Origin: Lutibacter oceani
GTDB lineage: Bacteria > Bacteroidota > Bacteroidia > Flavobacteriales > Flavobacteriaceae
Assembly (NCBI RefSeq): GCF_003384935.1
Contig: NZ_QTTQ01000011.1
Location: 1 to 64,000 of the forward strand
Reading direction: 5' to 3'
Length of the DNA stretch: 64,000 nt
A program made the translations under genes and the position numbers. Positions 51,868 through 60,319 of this stretch are shown in pieces (the stretch's first letter is position 1; each line of letters opens with the position of its first letter). The notes under the pieces were generated by a model that saw only the letters and a program-made list of their open reading frames with translations, did not search any database and was not told the DNA's origin.

Positions 51868-53055
51868 ATGAAAAATATATTAAAAACAAGCACCATTTTA
51901 CTACTTCTTATTATTGTTTTAGGGAGTTGCCAAGATAAGACTACCCAACAAAATGAAGAACATAATGAAGAAGGTGGCGAACAAGAAGAAACTTCTAATA
52001 TAGTTGCATTGCAACTAAAACAATTAGAAGTAATGAACATAGAATTAGGCACAACCAAACAAGTTAATTTAGGTTCCTCATTAAAAGTGAATGGGCAATT
52101 AGAATTACCTCCTCAAAATATGGCAAGTGTAAGTGCTATTGTTGGTGGCCGCGTTCAAAGCATTGCCGTTATTGAAGGCAATTATGTAAAAAAAGGGCAA
52201 GTTCTTGCCCAGTTAAACAACCCTGAATTTATCACAATGCAGCGCGAATATCTTTCGGCAAAAAGCAATATTTCATTTTTAGAGCAAGATTATCAACGTA
52301 AAAAAGCGCTTTTAAAAGATGGAATTACTTCGGCAAAATCATTTCAGCAAGCAGAAGCTGCATACAATGAAGGAAAATCGGCATTGAATGCTGCAAAATC
52401 AACTTTACAGTTAATGGGAATAAATATTTCGGCTTTAGAAAATGGAAAAATAACAACTACTGTTCCTGTAGTTTCTCCCATAAAAGGATCTGTTCAAAAC
52501 ATTCAAATTAATATTGGAAAATTCGTGGGTCCAGAGCAAGAAATGTTTGAAATTGTTGATAATGAGTATCTATATTTAGGCTTAAAAGTGTTTGAAAAAG
52601 ATGTAGACAATGCTAAAGTAGGGCAAAAAATAGCCTTTACATTAACAACACGGCCTGATAAAATTTATGAAGCTGAAATTTTTGCCTTGGGTAAAGCTTT
52701 TGATATGGATACTCGGGCTGTAAAAGTACACGCTAAAATAATTGGAACACACGATGGTTTGTTAATGGGAATGTTTGTGGAAGCCAGAATCACTACATCA
52801 AGTAAAGTAGTGAATGCGTTGCCAAATGAAGCCTTTGTAAGTGAAAAAGGATTGGATTATGTTTTTGTCCAAAAGAACAAAACTGACAATAAAATTGAAT
52901 TTGAAAAAATAAAGGTCAATAAAGGTATTTCCGATTTAGGTTTTTCTGAAGTTTTGTTTATTGAAAAAATTCCGGAAAACACAATTATTGTATTAAAAGG
53001 AGCCTATTACTTGAATTCTGAAATGCAGAAAAGTGAATTCGGCGATGATGATTAA
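51868..53055 (+). CDS. czcB: CzcB-type periplasmic adaptor lipoprotein
   Basis: A 395-residue adaptor protein of the RND complex. Lipoprotein signal (lipobox VLGSC), an acidic linker (QNEEHNEEGGEQEE), a lipoyl domain (GRVQSIAVIEGNYVKKGQVLAQL), a coiled hairpin (about residues 115-195; KSNISFLEQDYQRKKALLKDG) and barrel domains (GLKVFEKDVDNAKVG, VEARITTSSKVVNALPNEAF). There is no extra metal-binding domain, unlike the CusB above. It links the CzcA pump to its TolC part and lies 3 bp after czcA in the same operon. Confidence 0.92.
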   Translation: MKNILKTSTILLLLIIVLGSCQDKTTQQNEEHNEEGGEQEETSNIVALQLKQLEVMNIELGTTKQVNLGSSLKVNGQLELPPQNMASVSAIVGGRVQSIAVIEGNYVKKGQVLAQLNNPEFITMQREYLSAKSNISFLEQDYQRKKALLKDGITSAKSFQQAEAAYNEGKSALNAAKSTLQLMGINISALENGKITTTVPVVSPIKGSVQNIQINIGKFVGPEQEMFEIVDNEYLYLGLKVFEKDVDNAKVGQKIAFTLTTRPDKIYEAEIFALGKAFDMDTRAVKVHAKIIGTHDGLLMGMFVEARITTSSKVVNALPNEAFVSEKGLDYVFVQKNKTDNKIEFEKIKVNKGISDLGFSEVLFIEKIPENTIIVLKGAYYLNSEMQKSEFGDDD

Positions 53056-53169
53056 TAAATCAATATAAAATTAGAAAAGATGAAATAAGCGTAATCAGTA
53101 TTTCAAGACCAACCGAAATGACTATTTGCTTATTACATCTGACATTAAAAAAACATTAAATATAACCAG

Positions 53170-53508
53170 ATGAAAGAAATTAAAGCATTTATAAAACCAA
53201 TTAAATTAGAGAACGTAGTGGAAGCCCTTAAAGAAAACGGCTTCGAAAGCGTAACATTATCAGAATGTGAAGGCACAGGAACTTATAAACGTGAGGACTC
53301 ATTGCCTTCGTTAAAATTTCACTTTGCGGACAGTAAAATGATTAAACTTGAATTGGTTTGCCAAAATGAAGAAGCCGAACAAGCTTGCCAGCTCATTTGT
53401 AAAAATGCCGCTACACCGTATCCTGCAGATGGGATTATTTATGTATCAGACATTAATGATGCGTACAGAATTAAAACAGGCAAATCCATAAAAAGATTTA
53501 ATATTTAG
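53170..53508 (+). CDS. PII-like protein of the metal-efflux-linked group
   Basis: A 112-residue protein with the PII ferredoxin fold: MKEIKAFIKPIKLENVVEALKENGF, then KMIKLELVCQNEEAEQACQLI, and the end DGIIYVSDINDAYRIKTG. The T-loop is short and lacks the usual uridylylation Tyr region, and no ammonium-transporter or glutamine-synthetase gene is near. It fits the PII-NG type described next to CusA/CzcA pumps. It may sense metal or a nucleotide and gate efflux. It lies 114 bp after czcB and 4 bp before the Fur-family gene. Confidence 0.85.
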   Translation: MKEIKAFIKPIKLENVVEALKENGFESVTLSECEGTGTYKREDSLPSLKFHFADSKMIKLELVCQNEEAEQACQLICKNAATPYPADGIIYVSDINDAYRIKTGKSIKRFNI

Positions 53509-53512
53509 CACT

Positions 53513-53926
53513 ATGCAAGATTTGGAAAAAATATTGGAGAATAAGAATGTAAAACCAACTGCTATGCGCTTGTTGGTTTTACAACTTCTCAGAAATAAAA
53601 ATGCAGCAGTTAGTTTAACGGACTTAGAAGATCATTTTATAAAATCAGACAGAACTACAATATACCGTACTTTAAAAACCTTTGTAAAAAACGAAATTGC
53701 ACATAAAATTGTTGATGGCACCGGAATTACAAAATATGCGTTGTGTGAAGAAAATTGCCATTGTGAAATAGAAACGGATTTGCATGTACATTTTCACTGT
53801 AAAATTTGTAATGAAACTATTTGTTTTCCCAAAAATAAAATTCCTTATATAAAGTTACCTGATGGTTATGAGGCAGATAATGTTAGTTTAACGGTTACAG
53901 GTATTTGTGATAAATGCAACACATAA
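53513..53926 (+). CDS. Fur-family regulator of the metal island
   Basis: A 137-residue Fur-type protein. The winged helix is KPTAMRLLVLQLLRNKNAAVSLTDLE, then SDRTTIYRTLKTFVKNEIAH. The dimer domain has the metal-site sequence DLHVHFHCKICNETICF (His cluster and C-x-x-C), and a final pair CDKC. The His residues of HVHFH match the Fur/Zur regulatory-site pattern. It is the last gene of the czc operon and ends one base before operator copy C. The proposed target is the four-copy TGCA dyad. If it represses, metal would have to release it, opposite to ordinary Fur. Confidence 0.9.
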   Translation: MQDLEKILENKNVKPTAMRLLVLQLLRNKNAAVSLTDLEDHFIKSDRTTIYRTLKTFVKNEIAHKIVDGTGITKYALCEENCHCEIETDLHVHFHCKICNETICFPKNKIPYIKLPDGYEADNVSLTVTGICDKCNT

Positions 53927-53963
53927 ATGCACTTCCGTTGCACTATAAATAGAAGTACTTTTA
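53927..53963 (+). promoter_or_regulatory. TGCA operator and promoter, copy C
   Basis: ATGCACTTCCGTTGCA (53927-53942) begins immediately after the Fur-family stop. The -7-like box TACTTTTA (53956-53963) follows after 13 nt. It lies upstream of the dihaem cytochrome at 53993. Confidence 0.62.
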
Positions 53964-53992
53964 TTGAATATTAATTCGTAAATAAGTACAAT

Positions 53993-54691
53993 ATGAAAAC
54001 AAAAATGAATATAGGTTTCGGTTTATTATTAACCATATTAATTATGTTAGCGTATGGTTTTCAAAGCAATAATTCTAAAATTGCTACAAACAATTATCAG
54101 CCTATTAAAAAAGAGCTAAAGATAACAGGTAGTGAACTATTTCAAAATAACTGTGCTGTTTGTCACGGCTCTGAACGGCAAGGAAACTTACCGACTTTTC
54201 CTTCTTTAGTAGATATCAATCAAAAGTTGAGTAAAGATCATATAAGTGAACTGCTTAAAACAGGAAGGAATATAATGCCTAATTTCTCTCATTTATCTGA
54301 TTCAGAAAGAAAAGCCATTGTAGGTTTTTTATACGGTGAATCAACTGAGTCAGCTATTGTAACTGAAGTTTCTTCTATAGAACAAGGTAAAAATCTTTTT
54401 GTGGCAAATTGTGCACAATGCCACGAACCAGATGTAGAAAATTCAAATTCACCAAAACAAATGCAATGGGGAATGAAGCCTCCTCTACTTAATGGAGTTA
54501 ATAATTGGGTTAATATTTCCCAATTTAAACAAATATTAAATATGGGGCCTTGTTATATGCCTTCATTTGAGGCTATGGAAAATAAAAATAAAGAAGATAT
54601 CTATGCCTATTTAAGTACTCTGAAAAGTAGTGCTCAAAACTCTAACTACAGAATGCGAAGAGGCTGTGGTTGTGGTATGGGGATGAGATAA
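53993..54691 (+). CDS. Dihaem c-type cytochrome with Cys/Met-rich tail
   Basis: A 232-residue periplasmic protein. The signal region is GFGLLLTILIMLAYGFQS. It has two haem-binding sites: CAVCHGSERQGNLP (about residue 55) and CAQCHEPDVENSN (about 143), each with a downstream Met candidate (MPNFSHL, MPSFEAM). The C-terminus RRGCGCGMGMR is unusual and could bind metal or form a link. It is transcribed from operator copy C. Its place in the zinc-type regulon suggests a respiratory or redox protection role, which is not proven. Confidence 0.85.
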   Translation: MKTKMNIGFGLLLTILIMLAYGFQSNNSKIATNNYQPIKKELKITGSELFQNNCAVCHGSERQGNLPTFPSLVDINQKLSKDHISELLKTGRNIMPNFSHLSDSERKAIVGFLYGESTESAIVTEVSSIEQGKNLFVANCAQCHEPDVENSNSPKQMQWGMKPPLLNGVNNWVNISQFKQILNMGPCYMPSFEAMENKNKEDIYAYLSTLKSSAQNSNYRMRRGCGCGMGMR

Positions 54692-54764
54692 ATAATATTG
54701 AATATACAGTGTAGAAGTTATTTGCTTTAAAACATAAAATAATTAATACTAAAATTTAAAAATC

Positions 54765-54989
54765 ATGTGGTACGAATGTAACAACGATTGGCATTATTTT
54801 GGAATGCACGGATTCTGGTGGCTCTTTTGGGTTGTCATATTAATAGTAATCTTTTTGGTGTTAAAACCATATTTGATTAATAAGAAAGGAAAAGATTCTT
54901 CTTTGGAAATTTTAAGACGTAAATACGCTTCAGGAGATATCTCTACAGAAGAGTTTGAAGAAAGAAAAAGAATGCTAGAAGCGGAGTAA
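54765..54989 (+). CDS. SHOCT-domain membrane protein
   Basis: A 74-residue protein: His/Trp-rich N-terminus (MWYECNNDWHYFGMHGFWWLF), one membrane helix (VVILIVIFLVLKPYLI), then a SHOCT domain (LEILRRKYASGDISTEEFEERKRML). SHOCT domains are short oligomerisation modules. It lies 73 bp after the dihaem cytochrome and before DUF302. The His and Cys before the helix could face the periplasm and bind metal. Confidence 0.85.
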   Translation: MWYECNNDWHYFGMHGFWWLFWVVILIVIFLVLKPYLINKKGKDSSLEILRRKYASGDISTEEFEERKRMLEAE

Positions 54990-55055
54990 GGGTTCAGTCG
55001 GAATCAAAGAGGAAATTTATAAAGTGAATCTATTAATACCAAATAAAAAATAATT

Positions 55056-55442
55056 ATGAACTATTATTTCAATAAAATCATTTCTGGAAATTTTGATCAG
55101 ATAGTTGAAAAAGTCACTGAAGAGCTAAAAAAAGAAGGTTTTGGTATATTAACTGAAATAGACATTAAAGCTACGTTAAAGAAAAAGCTCGATGTAGATT
55201 TCTATAATTACAGAATCTTGGGTGCTTGCAACCCCCAGTTTGCATATAAAGCACTTCTGTCAGAAGATAAAATTGGTACAATGTTGCCTTGTAATGTTAT
55301 TGTTCAGGAAAAAGAAGCGGGTAAAATTGAAGTTTCTGCGGTTGACCCCGCTGCTTCTATGAGTGCAGTAGAGAATGAAACATTGAGTGAAGTAGCTTCT
55401 CAGGTAAGAGATAAATTAAAAAGGGTTATCGATAATATTTAA
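55056..55442 (+). CDS. DUF302 family protein
   Basis: A 128-residue protein with the DUF302 pattern: VTEELKKEGFGILTEIDIKATLKKKLDVDFYNYRILGACNPQFAYKALLSEDKIGTMLPCNVIV, including the conserved LGACNP and PCNV. No signal peptide is visible, so it is probably cytoplasmic. DUF302 proteins are common near metal and redox genes; the function is unknown. It follows the SHOCT protein and precedes a small membrane protein, probably in one transcript. Confidence 0.88.
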   Translation: MNYYFNKIISGNFDQIVEKVTEELKKEGFGILTEIDIKATLKKKLDVDFYNYRILGACNPQFAYKALLSEDKIGTMLPCNVIVQEKEAGKIEVSAVDPAASMSAVENETLSEVASQVRDKLKRVIDNI

Positions 55443-55453
55443 TATCTAAGACC

Positions 55454-55675
55454 ATGGAGAAATTAAAAGTAATCATAATGTTCATGGCAGGTATTTTAGC
55501 TTCTGTTACCATTGGTCAAACTGTTTTAAAGTATTCGGAATCGTTTCCTCTGGTTTGGTTTGGAATAACTATAACAAAAACACTCAACTCGGTTTTAATA
55601 ATTGTTCCTGGATTGATTTCTCTAATAATTATTTATTTGGTTTGGTTTAGAAAATCAAAAGTAAAAATTGAATAA
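55454..55675 (+). CDS. Small two-helix membrane protein
   Basis: A 73-residue protein with two membrane helices (about 5-22 and 44-66) and a short loop with TVLKYSESFPLVWFGI. The C-terminus FRKSKVKIE is basic, so it should lie in the cytoplasm. No family was recognised. It lies 11 bp after DUF302, in the same likely operon. Confidence 0.6.
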   Translation: MEKLKVIIMFMAGILASVTIGQTVLKYSESFPLVWFGITITKTLNSVLIIVPGLISLIIIYLVWFRKSKVKIE

Positions 55676-55736
55676 TAATTTTGATGAAATGTTACAAATA
55701 TTTACAGGCGGCAACTAGAAAAACATTCTGATTTAT

Positions 55737-56006
55737 ATGCCAAAAAATTTAGAAAATATGCGAAAAGTAAGAATTAATAAACAGTTAAAATGCGATGCAA
55801 CATACCATATAGATGAATGTATGGAGTTTAGGGAACAAATAATTAAGGAAATTAAACCTCTAATTATGGCAAACGTGAATGGTTTTCAAATAGGCTTATG
55901 TGATAATGACAAATTTATAGAGTTACTAAATAATGAAATTAAACAAGCCGAACTTTGTTTAGATGGTAAACCAAATAAATTTATTGACTTTATGCTTTGC
56001 ACTTAG
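55737..56006 (+). CDS. Small hypothetical protein with dispersed Cys
   Basis: An 89-residue soluble protein with no signal peptide: MRKVRINKQLKCDATYHIDECMEF, then LIMANVNGFQIGLCDNDKFI, ELCLDGK and LCT at the end. Five Cys and several acidic residues could bind metal. I did not recognise a family. It lies 61 bp after the two-helix protein. An inner Met (MRKVRIN) gives an alternative start 21 bp downstream. Confidence 0.5.
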   Translation: MPKNLENMRKVRINKQLKCDATYHIDECMEFREQIIKEIKPLIMANVNGFQIGLCDNDKFIELLNNEIKQAELCLDGKPNKFIDFMLCT

Positions 56007-56081
56007 TTTGATGCAAGTGTTTGATAGAATGAAATCCAATAACGATTTATAAAAATATGAAACTGGTATAAAAAGGTTGGG

Positions 56082-56184
56082 ATGGCTAGTATAAAAGATT
56101 TACCAGTTAGTAAATTTTTTTGAAGCTGAACTTAAAGAAATACCAAACGAGAAAAACCAATTGAAAAATTTAATAATTAATTAA
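56082..56184 (+). pseudogene. Possible small ORF broken by a T-run frameshift
   Basis: ATG at 56082 reads MASIKDLPVSKFF and stops after the seven-T run 56115-56121. With six T the frame would continue as EAELKEIPNEKNQLKNLIIN to the stop at 56182, a plausible 34-residue protein. It may be a remnant, a frameshift or chance in AT-rich DNA. Confidence 0.3.
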
Positions 56185-56205
56185 TAAACATTAAAACTTA
56201 AAATC

Positions 56206-56466
56206 ATGAAAAATTCATTTAAACTAGAAGTTTTGAAAACAAACAAAATTCTCACAACAGAAGAACAAAGTAAATTTCGTTTGAAATTTAAACCTTTTTT
56301 GAACATAGAAGGAGTTATTAGTCTATGTCTTGAGGAAGAGCATCTATACATAGAATACGACCCAATATTTTTTAATTTAGATTCGTTTAAAGAAATTTTA
56401 ACAGCTGTTGGATTTCCCTTGGAACTTGAGAATATTAAATTAGCATCATCGAATTTGATGAGTTAA
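56206..56466 (+). CDS. Small hypothetical, possible HMA-like fold without Cys motif
   Basis: An 86-residue protein: KLEVLKTNKILTTEEQSKFRLKFKPFLNIEGVISLCLEEEHLYIEYDP, then SFKEILTAVGFPLELENIK. The beta-alpha-beta order with a GVISLCLEEEHLYIEYDP strand pair and AVGFPLE end resembles an HMA ferredoxin fold that lost the GMTCxxC loop. It lies before the P-type ATPase, which itself has no HMA domain, and could be its separate chaperone. This is a weak inference. Confidence 0.45.
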   Translation: MKNSFKLEVLKTNKILTTEEQSKFRLKFKPFLNIEGVISLCLEEEHLYIEYDPIFFNLDSFKEILTAVGFPLELENIKLASSNLMS

Positions 56467-56540
56467 CCGAATTCAACTCTCATATTCGTAATAAGTCAGA
56501 AGTAATGAAACTGATTATAACATATTTAAGACAAAGAAGA

Positions 56541-56577
56541 ATGCACTTTCGTTGCATTCTCTATTTACTTATTTTTG
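56541..56577 (+). promoter_or_regulatory. TGCA operator and promoter, copy D
   Basis: ATGCACTTTCGTTGCA (56541-56556) is followed after 13 nt by the -7 box TATTTTTG (56570-56577), and then by the P-type ATPase start at 56599. Confidence 0.68.
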
Positions 56578-56598
56578 AAGCCAAATAATAGATGAAAT

Positions 56599-58542
56599 AT
56601 GAAAGAAGAGTGTAAAGAGGGTTCAGTTTGTAATATAGATTTTAGTAAAGAATCTATTAAATCAAATAAATCTATAAAAATAAATAAAGAATATATTCTT
56701 CCTATAACAGCTGCATGTTTATTGATAATAGGTATTGTTCTTGATTATTGTGATTTCAATTATTTTAAAGCTCCTGTTCCATTAATTTGGTTTGGTATTA
56801 TCTATATCCTTATTGGTGGCCCCGTTATCTTAAAGGCTCTAAAACTAATAGTCAAAAGGGATATTTATAATGAGTTTGTCTTAATGTCCATAGCAACCCT
56901 TGGCGCATTTTTAATAGGTTCGTATGAAGAAGGTGTAGCTGTTATGCTATTCTATGTTGTTGGAGAATTATTTCAGGAAGCAGCAGTAAATAAAGCCAAA
57001 CGTTCTATTGAATCCTTGTTAAAAGTACAGGTTGAAGAAGTAACAGTGCTAGAAAATGATAAAGCTATCGTAAAACATCCAAGAGAAGTTGAAATAGGTC
57101 AAGAAATTCAAGTTAAACCTGGAGAGAAAATTGCCTTAGATGGTGAATTAATTTCAAATGATGCCGTTTTAAATACAGCTGCATTAACAGGAGAATCTGC
57201 ACCAGACACAAAAATGAAAGGAGAAAAGGTACTGGCTGGGATGATTAATACTTCTAAAGTAATAACGATAAAAGTTACCAGTAAATTCGAAGACACTAAA
57301 CTCTCCAAAATATTAAAATTAGTACAGGAAGCAGTAGGTAGAAAAGCTAAAACACAACTATTAGTGAGTCGCTTAGCTAAAATATACACCCCTATTGTGT
57401 TTTGGTTAGCCATAGCTTTGATTATAATTCCCTATTTTTTTCTTGGAGATGCCTATATTTTTCAAATGTGGTTTCAAAGAGCATTAATCTTTTTGGTAAT
57501 TTCTTGTCCGTGTGCATTGGTAATTTCAATTCCATTGGGTTATTTTGGAGGTATTGGAGCAGCTTCACACAATGGTATATTATTTAAAGGTTCTAACTTT
57601 TTGGACTTAATGACCAAAATTGATACGGTTGTTATGGATAAAACTGGTACACTTACCAAAGGGGTTTTTGAAGTGCAAGAAATAGTTGCCTCAAATTTTG
57701 ATAAAGAATTATTAGTTGAATTAACTTCCGTTTTAGAAGCAAATTCCACCCATCCTATAGCAGAAGCCATTGTAAAATATGCGAAAATTGATAAAACTTC
57801 CTTTAAAGCAACCAAGGTTGAAGAAATTTCTGGTTATGGTATGAAAGGGCAAGTTGGAGAGTATGAGGTGTTAGCTGGTAATACTAAATTGTTAGAAAAA
57901 TTTAATATTTCATATAATTCACAGTTAAATTCTAACACTGAAACCATTGTTGTTATTGCCATAAATAAAAAGTATGCCGGTTATATTACAATTGCAGACG
58001 CCCTTAAAGATGATGCTGAAAGAGCAATAGTAGAACTACACTCAATTAAAGGGATAACTGAAATTGTGATGCTCTCAGGTGATAAACAAGCCGTTGTTGA
58101 TAAAATTGCCAAACAATTAGGAATTGATAAAGCAATCGGTGAATTATTGCCGGAAGATAAAATAACAGCAGTCGAAAAATTAAAAGCAGCAGGAAGAATC
58201 ATTGCTTTTGTAGGTGATGGAATAAACGATGCTCCAGTAATTACAATTGCCGATGTAGGGTTGGCTATGGGTGGTTTAGGTAGTGATGCCGCTATTGAAA
58301 CAGCCGATGTAATAATACAAACTGATCAACCTTCAAAAATTGCAACAGCCATTAAAATAAGCAATGCAACTACTAAAATTATATGGCAAAATATTGGTTT
58401 GGCGTTGGGTGTAAAAATTTTGGTATTAGTTTTAGGCGCTTTAGGAATGGCAACTTTATGGGAAGCTGTAATTGCTGATGTTGGTGTAGCTTTATTGGCT
58501 ATTTTAAATGCTGTTAGGATTCAAAGAATGAAGTGGGAATAA
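56599..58542 (+). CDS. Zn/Cd/Co-type P1B ATPase
   Basis: A 647-residue metal-exporting P-type ATPase without an HMA domain. The N-terminal tail has CKEGSVC, which may bind metal. The catalytic motifs are the membrane CPC (C303-P304-C305 in ISCPCALVISIP), the phosphorylated D347 in DKTGT, and [10 protein letters not shown]. The last helix has EAVIADVGVALLAILNAVR with the Asp typical of P1B-2 (Zn/Cd) pumps, and the Cu-type YN and SS signatures are absent. ZntA or CadA role is likely. It has its own promoter with operator copy D, so it is probably induced with the czc operon. Confidence 0.92.
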   Translation: MKEECKEGSVCNIDFSKESIKSNKSIKINKEYILPITAACLLIIGIVLDYCDFNYFKAPVPLIWFGIIYILIGGPVILKALKLIVKRDIYNEFVLMSIATLGAFLIGSYEEGVAVMLFYVVGELFQEAAVNKAKRSIESLLKVQVEEVTVLENDKAIVKHPREVEIGQEIQVKPGEKIALDGELISNDAVLNTAALTGESAPDTKMKGEKVLAGMINTSKVITIKVTSKFEDTKLSKILKLVQEAVGRKAKTQLLVSRLAKIYTPIVFWLAIALIIIPYFFLGDAYIFQMWFQRALIFLVISCPCALVISIPLGYFGGIGAASHNGILFKGSNFLDLMTKIDTVVMDKTGTLTKGVFEVQEIVASNFDKELLVELTSVLEANSTHPIAEAIVKYAKIDKTSFKATKVEEISGYGMKGQVGEYEVLAGNTKLLEKFNISYNSQLNSNTETIVVIAINKKYAGYITIADALKDDAERAIVELHSIKGITEIVMLSGDKQAVVDKIAKQLGIDKAIGELLPEDKITAVEKLKAAGRIIAFVGDGINDAPVITIADVGLAMGGLGSDAAIETADVIIQTDQPSKIATAIKISNATTKIIWQNIGLALGVKILVLVLGALGMATLWEAVIADVGVALLAILNAVRIQRMKWE

Positions 58543-58606
58543 ATAAATCATTTTACTTTTAGAGCATAAATATGCCTGCAAATTATAAAGGAAAACGGAA
58601 TAAAAA

Positions 58607-59191
58607 ATGATAGAAAAAATATTTTTAGGGTTCATACTTGTATTTTTTATTCTTGCTTTTGCAATTAGAAATATAAAGACATATTTAGCTACAAAACAAT
58701 CCATAAGAGGGAAATCATTTAAATTATCAATGTCGATTATCATTTCAACAATTATGTATGTATTAATAATGCTCCGTTTAACTTTACTTAAACCAAAATG
58801 GATTATTGAAATTGAAATATTGAATTACCACTCATTAAAATCAATTGGCTATATTGTTGTTTTTGTTGGTTTTATTTCTGGAATTTTTGCGTTAATTGCA
58901 ATGAAAAGTTCTTGGAGAGTAGGCATTAAATATAATCAAAAAACCAAATTGATTACAACTGGGATATATAGCATTAGCCGAAACCCTTATTTTTTATCGT
59001 ATAATATTCTTTTTTTAGGATACATTTTAATTTTCCCTTCAAGTATCTTAATCGTTTTATATGTTCTACTCGTAATCATTTTTCATAAAATGATTTTGGA
59101 TGAAGAGGAGTATTTACTATCAAAGCACAATGAAAAATATATAGAATACAAAAGAAAGGTAAATAGATATTTAACACTTAACTTAAAATAA
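58607..59191 (+). CDS. ICMT-like membrane methyltransferase family protein
   Basis: A 194-residue protein with about five membrane helices and the C-terminal motif of the isoprenylcysteine carboxyl methyltransferase family: TTGIYSISRNPYFLSYNILFLGYI, then DEEEYLLSKHNEKYIEYKRKVNRYL. Bacterial members often stand next to metal efflux genes and have no known substrate. It lies 64 bp after the P-type ATPase, probably in the same transcript, and is the last gene of the metal cargo. Confidence 0.82.
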   Translation: MIEKIFLGFILVFFILAFAIRNIKTYLATKQSIRGKSFKLSMSIIISTIMYVLIMLRLTLLKPKWIIEIEILNYHSLKSIGYIVVFVGFISGIFALIAMKSSWRVGIKYNQKTKLITTGIYSISRNPYFLSYNILFLGYILIFPSSILIVLYVLLVIIFHKMILDEEEYLLSKHNEKYIEYKRKVNRYLTLNLK

Positions 59192-59204
59192 TTGAGGATT
59201 AATT

Positions 59205-59390
59205 CTAATTCGTAAGATAGTATGTTTTAGATCTGAAAAAACCATCTCCAGCAGTATTCCATTCCGTTACCACTACATTCCATACAGCTTCCAATTCCGC
59301 GCAGTAAGAGCTTTAAAAAAAGCACTTACTTTTTGCCTTTGCGCTTTTAAATCCGTTTCCATTAGAATAGTCCCAATAAGCTAGAAACAT
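59205..59390 (-). pseudogene. Coding-like remnant with an internal stop
   Basis: On the minus strand a frame from 59390 reads MFLAYWDYSNGNGFKSAK and continues to a TAA, which follows a TTTTTT run. After it come AELEAVWNVVVTEWNTAGDG and FFRSKTYYLTN to a stop at 59205. The text looks protein-like, but other frames are also open. It may be a broken gene; no family was recognised. Confidence 0.3.
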
Positions 59391-59535
59391 CCGTGCAGGT
59401 AATAAGGTGTTCGTCAATTGCTTAATTTTGTTTCATAAAATATACCTTCAAGTTTTTTTTTGGTAGCCAATAAACTATCAATTCATTTCAACATTCACAA
59501 CCTCAACAATAGTCAAAATAAAACTTGCAGGTACC

Positions 59536-59581
59536 GTAAGTAGTACCACTGCGGTGACACATCCTCGTTGGCACTACTTAC
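59536..59581. repeat. Nested stem-loop
   Basis: GTAAGTAGT (59536-59544) and ACTACTTAC (59573-59581) are perfect inverted arms. A further CAC-TGCG-GTG hairpin lies inside, and a T-rich stretch follows. It could be a terminator or a structured RNA. Confidence 0.45.
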
Positions 59582-60256
59582 TTATTTTATTGCACACATT
59601 CCACGCATTCCTCACCCACAGCTATCTTTTGTACCCAAACCCTTTAATGTTTTGCTACGCAAGTCATTTTATTGGGTACAACCGCTGTTTCATAATTTTG
59701 GCTCGCCTGCTGCTCACTCCGGGCTAATCGGGTTGTCACAGTTTTTGCAGTACTTACTTCAGAATAAGTAAATCCATTTTGCATATAATTTAACCACTCC
59801 TTAGCACTCGCGATTAAACCATATTGCAAACGCTCACAAGAGCAAGATATTCCGTTCATCATTTCTCGTTTTGGCACTTCGCTAATTCAATAAAATTAAT
59901 AATTAGCACCCTATCAAACCAACAACTTAAAACAAGCAGCAAATAACCAAAAGCGATGTACACAATACGCTACATTCTTCACTTCATATCTTGCACTTGC
60001 CTTTCCCTCATCATACATTTGAATTCAAAAAAAAGTAAGCAAAAACAGCGCCAACCCTGCGTGTGCCACGTAGTTGTTGCACGCACTTATGCCGAAGGCA
60101 ACGTACTTTTGCCCCAACACCCTTCGTTCAACTCGCCAGGCGGCTCGCCTAAATGCTACCGCATTTTTGCTCTCGATTACCTGCAAAACAAACTTTTTAT
60201 TATTTTTGTAGTGTTATTTCAGTATTGGAGTTATAATCTCTTGTAATGGGTAACAT

Positions 60257-60311
60257 AAACCAAAGCGTAATTCCTGTTGGACTGTATCCCTCAAGGCAAT
60301 GGCTTTGGTTT
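60257..60311 (+). repeat. Stem-loop before the SRAP gene end
   Basis: AAACCAAAGC (60257-60266) and GCTTTGGTTT (60302-60311) form a perfect 10-bp stem with a 35-nt loop followed by T. It lies just downstream of the SRAP stop (60320, minus strand) and could terminate that operon or a transcript from the left. Confidence 0.55.
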
Positions 60312-60319
60312 TTTATTAT

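Larger units (their letters stand above)
59192..60256. other. Long gap with structured, GC-richer DNA and no confident gene
   Basis: More than 1 kb between the metal cargo and the SOS-type cassette. It is GC-richer than the rest, with stem-loops (59536-59581) and a coding-like but broken stretch on the minus strand (59205-59390). Several short open frames (59568-59771 plus, 59644-59877 minus, 59956-60246 plus) lack recognisable features or start sites. No RNA family is recognised. It is probably a remnant of element DNA, old genes or a junction. Confidence 0.45.

Noticed and set aside
59568-60246. Small genes in the long gap (three overlapping open frames on both strands)
   Set aside because: Their composition is unlike neighbouring proteins, and none has a promoter, signal or family pattern.
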